From Deltaproteobacteria bacterium (GTDB taxonomy: Bacteria; Desulfobacterota; Desulfobacteria; Desulfobacterales; B30-G6), in contig JAJDNW010000066.1 in the NCBI GenBank assembly GCA_022340465.1, forward strand, positions 26,119 through 90,118: a DNA stretch of 64,000 bases, written 5' to 3'. The notes under the pieces are model-generated. The model was not told where the DNA came from and searched no databases. It was given only the letters and a program-made list of their open reading frames with translations. The number at the start of each line of letters is the position of its first letter. Position 1 is the first letter of the stretch. The position numbers and the translations under genes are program-made. Below are positions 58,647 through 64,000 of the stretch, one piece after another.

Positions 58647-60200
58647 TTGCATGGTTGCGTACGTCGGGTATATCCGTTCGTTGGGCCGGATGTCCAGTCC
58701 CTGAATGTTGCTCTTGTGGGCAATGGAAAAGGGTTCCACATACAGCCAGATGGCGGCCGCATCGTTCCACAGCATGGTGCCGGCCTGTTTGTACAGGGCC
58801 AAGCGCTTGGCCGGGTCCATGATCTGGCGGGCGGCGCCCACCGCCTGGTCGTATTGGGGATTGTGGTAAAAAGTCGTGTTCAGCCCTTTGGGCGGGTGCA
58901 CGAATGAGCTGAAGTACATCAGCAAATAGGGATCGGCGTCATAATAGGGGAACCCCCATCCGATCAGATACAGCTCGACTTCGGACTGATCCAGGGGCTT
59001 GGATGTGATGCCCATATACGTTGGCCAGTCATAGGTGCGCAGTTCGGTTTTCACGCCGATATCCTGCAGGTAGGCCTGAATGGCTTCCGCCACCTGTTTG
59101 TCGTAGGTGTAGCGGCCGTTGGGGGTGATCATCTTGACCACGGTGTCCTTCGGGAAATTGGCCTGTTTCAGAAGGGCTTTGGCCTTGTCCGGGTTGTAGT
59201 CATACTGCTTCTCCATTCGCGCGTAGCCGAAAATACATGGCGGCAAGGGGCCGTCAAGCGGCTCGGCAACCTTGAAGAGAATTTTGTCCGTGATCGCCTT
59301 TTTGTCCACCGCATAGTTGAAGGCCTGGCGCACGAGCTTGTCCTTGGTGGGGCCCTTTTGGGTGTTCATGCCCATGAAGATCATGCGCGTGCTCAGGGGC
59401 CGGGTAACGGTAATGTTGGGGTCGGCCTCCAGACTGGGCACATCGGCCGGTGTGGGCGAATAGGCCAGGTCCAGTTGCCCGGCCCGCAGCATGGCCACCC
59501 GTGTGGCGGTTTCCGGAATGATCTGAAAAACCAGCTTTTCCACCGCCGGCCGTTTGCCCCAGTACCCCTCGTTGCGCACCAGCACCAGGCGCTCGCCCCG
59601 GACCCATTCCGCCAGCTTATAGGGCCCGGAACCCACGGGATGCATATTCAACTCCGTGCCGTCATAAGGCGTCACCGCCTTTTGGGATATAATGCCGGTC
59701 ACGGACAACAAGTCGGCAAAGGGGGCGAAGGGCGCGTGCAGGTTGTATTGCACCGTGTAGTCATCCACCACCGTGATATCTTTTATCCCGGCATACAGGA
59801 AGCGGAACGGCATCCTGACCTTGGGGTCCTTGATCAGTTCCATCTGTCTTTTCAGCGTCTGGGCGTTGAACGGAGCGCCATCGATAAAAGTCACGCCCTT
59901 GCGCAGCTTCATCGTCCAGGTCTTGCCGTCCGCAGATACCGACCATTCGGTAGCCAAATTGGGAATGACCTTGCCTTCGGCATTGGTGTCGAAAAGCGAG
60001 TCATAGAGCAGTTCGGTGATGTTGGCCGGAATGGCCGTGGTAATTTCAATGGGGTTGATGGTATCCGGATCGATGCCGATGCCGATGCGCAGCATCTTGA
60101 TCTCCTTGGCGACGGCATTGGCCGCCATTGAGCCGAAGCCGAAAGCCAATACCAATGCCATCAAGACGACGGTGATTTTTCCCTTGTTTATTGATTTCAT
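58644..60200 (-). CDS. dppA: Peptide/nickel-type ABC transporter substrate-binding protein DppA
   Basis: A 518-aa periplasmic extracellular solute-binding protein family 5. Signal MKSINKGKITVVLMALVLAFGFGS ends near AANAVAK with no lipobox Cys, so it is soluble periplasmic. The family's signature region is PNLATEWSVSADGKTWTMKLRKGVTFIDGAPFNAQTLK. It binds a peptide or peptide-like ligand. A strong GGAGG precedes the ATG. It sits after the M81 peptidase gene (30 bp) and before the repeat-filled gap leading to dppB. Confidence 0.94.
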   Translation of the reverse strand: MKSINKGKITVVLMALVLAFGFGSMAANAVAKEIKMLRIGIGIDPDTINPIEITTAIPANITELLYDSLFDTNAEGKVIPNLATEWSVSADGKTWTMKLRKGVTFIDGAPFNAQTLKRQMELIKDPKVRMPFRFLYAGIKDITVVDDYTVQYNLHAPFAPFADLLSVTGIISQKAVTPYDGTELNMHPVGSGPYKLAEWVRGERLVLVRNEGYWGKRPAVEKLVFQIIPETATRVAMLRAGQLDLAYSPTPADVPSLEADPNITVTRPLSTRMIFMGMNTQKGPTKDKLVRQAFNYAVDKKAITDKILFKVAEPLDGPLPPCIFGYARMEKQYDYNPDKAKALLKQANFPKDTVVKMITPNGRYTYDKQVAEAIQAYLQDIGVKTELRTYDWPTYMGITSKPLDQSEVELYLIGWGFPYYDADPYLLMYFSSFVHPPKGLNTTFYHNPQYDQAVGAARQIMDPAKRLALYKQAGTMLWNDAAAIWLYVEPFSIAHKSNIQGLDIRPNERIYPTYATMQ

Positions 60201-60230
60201 TATCGCCTACCTCCTTTTTCTACTGGGTAT

Positions 60231-61733
60231 TTAGGTTTCCTCGGCCAAAGGATCGTCGACAAACGGCCAGAAACGATTTGTATCGACACGTTGATAAGGA
60301 ATCTTTGTTATGTCGCTTTGCAGGGCGCCCTGCCCCCCGGCATAGCGTATTTCCGCCGATATCGGCTCAAAGGCGGCATAGAAATGCTGATTGGATTTGA
60401 CGACCAGGATTTTCTTGCGGGCGGGGTCGACACCCAGTTCCGAAAAAATAGTGGGGGCCACGGGCTGGGTGCGAAACTGGCTCAAAATGACGTCAATGCC
60501 CTTTTCAGGGGAATCGTCCCGTTCGGGGCCGGTTCCCAGGTGAACCTTGACGGCCGCACAGCGCCCCATAGGCATCTGCGACCCCCCCAGTTCCTGCAGC
60601 ACGTTTTCCGCGAGGCCGATGACCGTTGCGCCGACATCCACCGGTTGACCGGAGGCCGGTCCCAGCTTGCCGCCGATGCGCAGCGGCAAACAGGCTCCTA
60701 ACCCGGCATCTTCGCACAGGGACACCGCCACGGGGTCCCAGATGGAGGCGATGGCGGCATTTTCGATTTTCCGGGCAAGCATTTCCGCCAGGAAGAAGGT
60801 TGAATCCGAAGGCGCGCCCCCGCCGGCGTTGTCCGCCGTGTCGGCAATGGTGACCGGTCCCCGGGGGGCGGCCATGGCCTTGTCCAGACAACCCCCTATG
60901 GTGTCCGGCACGGACAGGGCCTCGTTGCGCATGGCGTAAAATTTGCGTCCCATTTTTTCGGCAATCGCTTCCGCCAGGCCCGGATCGTTGTCGGTGACGG
61001 CCACCATCTTCGTACCGATAAAGGGGACGTCCGCGTACTGAAAACCATGGGCCAACCAGACGTTGAGCACGCCATCCTGTTTTTCCAGAGCCTCCATTTC
61101 CCTGACAAAGCGCTGCATCGGGTCGTGGTTCGTGTGATACGCACCGCCGATGACAGGGAGGGCAAAACTGCGCATCACCGGCCGGACCTTTTTTTCGGCC
61201 GCGTCCGCGACAATGTGGAACAGATCCTCCAGCCGCTGGAAAATGTCCGTGTGCGGATATTCCTTGTAACCCACCAGCACCGATGCCTGCTGCAGCATTT
61301 GCGCGGACAGATTGGCATGCAGGTCGAGAACGGCACCCACCGGGGTGTCCGGCCCCACAATCTTGCGAATGTGCGCCAGCAGATCCCCTTCGCAGTCATC
61401 ATAATCTTCTGCCACCATGGCCCCGTGCAGCAGCAGCATGACGCCGTCCAGCGGCATGGCTGCCGTTACATCCGATATCAATTCGTCCCGCAGGGATTCA
61501 TACACCGGTTTCGGCGTCATGCCGGAGGGCGTGGCATAAGCCAGCAGGCCCCGCACTATTTCCCAGTCCCGCTTTTCGGCAACCGGCTTGAAGGCGTCCG
61601 CCGGATTCAGCGCTCCCTCGATGGGGTCGTTGCTGTGAACCAGGAGAAAATCCTTCCATGCGTTCCAGCCGGTGGGAATGGGCGAAAACGTATTGGTTTC
61701 CGTCCCCAGGGTCGCGTAGAACATTTTCAGCAT
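60231..61733 (-). CDS. M81 family metallopeptidase (MlrC-like)
   Basis: A 500-aa protein of the M81 (microcystinase C) family. Visible blocks are LGTETNTFSPIPTGWNAWKDF, GVMLLLHGAMVAEDYDDCEGDLLAHIRKIVG, VGAVLDLHANLSAQML, PHTDIFQRLEDLF, DTADNAGGGAPSDSTFFLAEML and LVVKSNQHFYAAFEPISAEI, the Zn-binding acidic and His residues of the family. M81 enzymes cleave amide bonds in peptides such as linearised microcystin. The operon context with dppABCDF and M20 points to catabolism of an imported peptide or amide. It starts 11 bp after the dehydrogenase stop. Confidence 0.9.
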   Translation of the reverse strand: MLKMFYATLGTETNTFSPIPTGWNAWKDFLLVHSNDPIEGALNPADAFKPVAEKRDWEIVRGLLAYATPSGMTPKPVYESLRDELISDVTAAMPLDGVMLLLHGAMVAEDYDDCEGDLLAHIRKIVGPDTPVGAVLDLHANLSAQMLQQASVLVGYKEYPHTDIFQRLEDLFHIVADAAEKKVRPVMRSFALPVIGGAYHTNHDPMQRFVREMEALEKQDGVLNVWLAHGFQYADVPFIGTKMVAVTDNDPGLAEAIAEKMGRKFYAMRNEALSVPDTIGGCLDKAMAAPRGPVTIADTADNAGGGAPSDSTFFLAEMLARKIENAAIASIWDPVAVSLCEDAGLGACLPLRIGGKLGPASGQPVDVGATVIGLAENVLQELGGSQMPMGRCAAVKVHLGTGPERDDSPEKGIDVILSQFRTQPVAPTIFSELGVDPARKKILVVKSNQHFYAAFEPISAEIRYAGGQGALQSDITKIPYQRVDTNRFWPFVDDPLAEET

Positions 61734-61744
61734 GGCAATTCCCC

Positions 61745-62617
61745 TTATTCATTCGGATACGTATACCAGCCTTCACCGGTCTTCCGGCCAAACTTGCCCT
61801 GCGCATATTTTTTAACCAAGCTGGTGTAAGGCAGATCGACCGGGTTTCCCGTGCTCTTAAATTTTTCCGTGGCCATGGTATAGGTCAGGTCGAGACCGAC
61901 AAGATCGTTTAATCTGAAGGGGCCCATGGGATGGCCAAGACCGTGAACGCAGGCGCTGTCAATATCTTCAATACTGGCAATTCCCATTTCGTGAAGCCAA
62001 TAGGCTTCGAAGCGTATGACGCGTACGATTCGGTTTATTAGAAACCCTTCGACTTCCTTGTTTAGCATTACCGGTTTTTTCCCTATTTTTTCAATCAATT
62101 GATAGGCCACCTCTGCCGTCTCTTCGGATACATGTTCACCTTTCACGACCTCCACCAGTTTCATGACCAAGGCCGGGTTGAAAAAATGCATGTTGCAGAC
62201 TTTGTCGGGTCTGGACGTGGCATCTGCGATTTTGGAACTGACGATATAGGAACTGTTTGTGGCGAGAATGGCATGTTTCGGCGCCAGTTTGTCCATTTTT
62301 GAAAACAGTTTGCGCTTCACGTCCAACATCTCTACGATTGCCTCGATGACAAAATCCGCCGGCACGACCGCTTTTTCGAGATCCTGGGTAACGTGTAGTT
62401 TGGCTGCCGCTTTTTGCGCCTCCTTTTCGCTCAATCTGCCCTCATTAACCTGCTTATCCAAATAGCCGGTGAAAAAGGTTTCCGCTTTTTCCAGTACCTT
62501 TCGATCCGTATCCATGCACCGGGTTTCATATCCGTGGATAGCCAGCAATGCTGCAATCTGGTGCCCCATGTTTCCCGCACCGATTACCGCAACATTTTTT
62601 ATCTGTTCTACGTTCAT
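61745..62617 (-). CDS. 3-hydroxyacyl-CoA dehydrogenase
   Basis: A 290-aa NAD-dependent dehydrogenase of the HBD type. Rossmann motif GAGNMGHQIA, the catalytic elements NTSSYIVSSKIAD, NMHFFNPALVMKLVEVV and VEGFLINRIVRV are intact; the C-terminal domain has GHPMGPFRLNDLVGLDL. It oxidises 3-hydroxyacyl-CoA or reduces acetoacetyl-CoA. The start at 62617 follows GGGGGG by 6 nt. It is the first gene of the 53-62.6 kb operon, so it may act on a product of the M81/M20 pathway. Confidence 0.92.
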   Translation of the reverse strand: MNVEQIKNVAVIGAGNMGHQIAALLAIHGYETRCMDTDRKVLEKAETFFTGYLDKQVNEGRLSEKEAQKAAAKLHVTQDLEKAVVPADFVIEAIVEMLDVKRKLFSKMDKLAPKHAILATNSSYIVSSKIADATSRPDKVCNMHFFNPALVMKLVEVVKGEHVSEETAEVAYQLIEKIGKKPVMLNKEVEGFLINRIVRVIRFEAYWLHEMGIASIEDIDSACVHGLGHPMGPFRLNDLVGLDLTYTMATEKFKSTGNPVDLPYTSLVKKYAQGKFGRKTGEGWYTYPNE

Positions 62618-63081
62618 TCGCATCCCCCCTGTACATGCCTTAAAGGTGGTCACTTTCTATTCGAGTCGGCAGTCCGCCATTGCTCAAAGCCGCAACCGTA
62701 ACCCGTCAATGGTATTCAGCTCGTGCCCCGAAGAAAAATGGTATTCGTTATTGCTTCACCGTCATATTGACATGCCAAAGATTGTCCCCTATTTCAACAA
62801 AATCGTTGCACGATGTTGCCTCAACGGTAAGGTTTATTGGAAAGGTCGCAGATGAAACGCCATTCCGGAAAAATACCGTATCAGCCTGGAGATTGCCCAC
62901 CTGATCGAAGAAATCGCCGGTGATCTTTACACCTTATAACCTAAACCTCAACGTTGCAACTATGGGATAAACTGTTTGACACCGGGTGGGCTGCTCATTA
63001 TAGGATCCCATCAAAAACCGCCGCCGGAAATCACCTGTTTGCAGCCGTGCGGCAGCGTGATCAGGAAAAAGGTGCTAACCC
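62618..63081. other. Gene-free region upstream of an unknown gene and divergent operon
   Basis: No gene is supported here in any frame by pattern or ribosome-binding site. It holds the 20-bp near-match to the 4769 palindrome (62947-62966) and a promoter-like TTGACA-N17-TATAGG (62976-63004) for the plus-strand gene at 63082. Confidence 0.6.
62976..63004 (+). promoter_or_regulatory. Candidate promoter with upstream operator-like site
   Basis: TTGACA at 62976-62981, a 17-nt spacer and TATAGG at 62999-63004. The CAACGTTGCAAC core (62949-62960) that recurs at 4774-4785 ends 15 bp before the -35. This spacing fits an activator or repressor site. Confidence 0.45.
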
Positions 63082-63555
63082 ATGCATGAAAACGAGAAAA
63101 AATTCGAAGGCCAGCTGGTACCGACGCTGCGCCAGGGTATCGACATCATCAAAATGGTTCTGTTCAAGGAGTTGAAACCCTATTTGGCAAAACAACACCC
63201 GCACATGACGCCGGAAGATATCGCCCAATTGACGGGTGCCGTCATCAACCAGCTGTTCGGCATAGAAAACCTGGAAGCGGCCATCGTCGAATTCATGCGC
63301 GAAAACGAAGCCGTCGTGCAAAAAGAGGCGGCCGCGTTCATCGAAAATTTCAACCATCTTCAAATCCCCCTGAACGATGCCCTGCGCATTCAATACCTGT
63401 GCGACAGCCACGAGGGGATTAACAGCGAAACCACCCTCAAAAAAGCGCATCATCTGAATATCCTCATCGAGGAACGCGAAGTGCCTATGCCGGGCGCATT
63501 CATGGGTCTGGTCCGCTCCTTTGGCGTTGCCTACAACATCCTGGAACCGTTATAG
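63082..63555 (+). CDS. Hypothetical protein, conserved-looking, unknown function
   Basis: A 157-aa soluble, mostly helical protein starting MHENEKKFEGQLVPTLRQGIDIIKMVLF, with no membrane segment or metal motif that I can recognise. Its middle part (PEDIAQLTGAVINQLFGIENLEAAIVEFMRENEAVVQ) and end (ALRIQYLCDSHEGIN) suggest a compact helical domain. AAAGGTG precedes the ATG at 63082. A promoter candidate and an operator-like site are upstream. It precedes the 2-hydroxyacid dehydrogenase by 149 bp. Confidence 0.7.
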   Translation: MHENEKKFEGQLVPTLRQGIDIIKMVLFKELKPYLAKQHPHMTPEDIAQLTGAVINQLFGIENLEAAIVEFMRENEAVVQKEAAAFIENFNHLQIPLNDALRIQYLCDSHEGINSETTLKKAHHLNILIEEREVPMPGAFMGLVRSFGVAYNILEPL

Positions 63556-63704
63556 CGCTTGACCTAATAACATCCCGAAACCCTGATCCACTTTGCGCAT
63601 AATTTTATCTGTTCCCAAGCATACCTATGAGAACCGTTATATTGACATTTAACCCACGCCGTGGGAGTTAGGACACGTCGAACACGCGTTGGAGGAGGCT
63701 TTTC

Positions 63705-64000
63705 ATGAAAATTCTGTTTGCAGCACCGGAAAACGCCTGGGGCGGTTTCTTGGACCTGATTCGCGCCGCCGTGCCCGAGCACCGTTTCGAGGCCACAGGG
63801 GCGTTCCGCGTCGATACCCTCGAGGGTTGCGACGTGCTGATTCCGACCATGACGCCCATAACCCGCGAACTGCTCGAAAGCCGCGACCGGCTCAAGCTGA
63901 TCCAGCAGTGCGGCTCCGGCCTCGAACTCGTCGATGTCGCCGCTGCCGCCGAAAACGACATATGGGTGGCCAACGTTCCCACCGACAGTTCGGGCAATGC
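63705..64000 (+). CDS. D-isomer-specific 2-hydroxyacid dehydrogenase, N-terminal part
   Basis: The first 98 residues of a 2-hydroxyacid dehydrogenase, cut by the window end. It starts MKILFAAPENAWGGFLDL after GGAGGAGG. The catalytic-domain signature CDVLIPTMTPITRELLESRDRLKLIQQCGSGLELVDV is typical, with the start of the Rossmann region (VANVPTDSSGNA). Phosphoglycerate, lactate or related substrate cannot be told from this part. A CCCACG-C-CGTGGG dyad at 63653-63665 lies upstream and may be an operator. Confidence 0.8.
   Translation, partial: MKILFAAPENAWGGFLDLIRAAVPEHRFEATGAFRVDTLEGCDVLIPTMTPITRELLESRDRLKLIQQCGSGLELVDVAAAAENDIWVANVPTDSSGN

Overview
The window looks like a chromosome segment of a strictly anaerobic Gram-negative bacterium, most probably a Desulfobacterota (Desulfobacteria/Desulfosarcina-like) lineage. 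This is an inference from gene content, not from a marker gene: a polyhydroxyalkanoate (PHA) island with a DUF3141 protein, a cysteine desulfidase, PIN-PhoH and radical SAM proteins, many acyl-CoA enzymes, outer-membrane lipid-transport systems, and intergenic arrays of degenerate heptanucleotides. I found no rRNA, tRNA, CRISPR array, prophage or complete insertion sequence. The genes are intact, closely packed and moderately GC-rich; several intergenic regions are clearly AT-richer.

Layout. 0-6.8 kb: old-yellow-enzyme reductase, DUF2007, Tat-exported molybdopterin oxidoreductase, SixA-like phosphatase, CPA2 antiporter, crotonase, AI-2E-type permease. 6.8-11.8 kb: an envelope cluster with a short BamA/TamA-like barrel, YdbH, YnbE and YdbL. 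11.9-16.8 kb: a complete branched-chain amino acid ABC importer (liv). 17-22.3 kb: NAD kinase, then an Mla-type MCE/permease operon whose ATPase subunit has lost all its catalytic motifs, then an LPP20-like protein and a TPR lipoprotein. 22.5-31.5 kb: orphan receiver protein, truncated nitroreductase, J-domain protein, thioesterase, BASS transporter, a 278-bp palindromic repeat element, radical SAM protein, beta-hydroxyacid dehydrogenase, PIN-PhoH, cysteine desulfidase. 31.5-38.6 kb: PHA island (PhaJ-like hydratase, two phasin-like proteins, PhaR, DUF3141, PilZ, PhaC, HisKA-only protein). 38.8-46.5 kb: beta-helix protein, a DASS transporter flanked by two paralogous CBS-pair proteins, and two divergent paralogous PLP enzymes. 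47-53 kb: stand-alone MCE protein, TetR regulator, methyltransferase, LonC-like protease, metallo-hydrolase, sugar-isomerase fold protein. 53-62.6 kb: a catabolic operon on the minus strand (3-hydroxyacyl-CoA dehydrogenase, M81 peptidase, dppABCDF importer, M20 peptidase). 63-64 kb: an unknown protein and a 2-hydroxyacid dehydrogenase cut by the window end.

How it fits together. The organism imports amino acids and peptides or amides (liv, dpp), degrades them (M20, M81, cysteine desulfidase, PLP enzymes) and stores carbon as PHA. Three separate systems move lipids between the membranes or bear the hallmarks of doing so (YdbH-YnbE-YdbL, the Mla-like operon, the lone MCE protein).

The most unusual observations are: (1) an Mla-like operon with a pseudo-ATPase; (2) intergenic arrays of 7-nt (once 8-nt) degenerate repeats, often as inverted pairs around a short spacer, one of them read into the C-terminus of a receiver protein; (3) a MITE-like palindromic repeat family with one full copy and several fragments; (4) a PHA island with a cysteine-nucleophile DUF3141 protein, a phosphoacceptor-only kinase fragment and a palindrome resembling a PhaR operator; (5) a short Omp85-type barrel next to ydbH-ynbE-ydbL.
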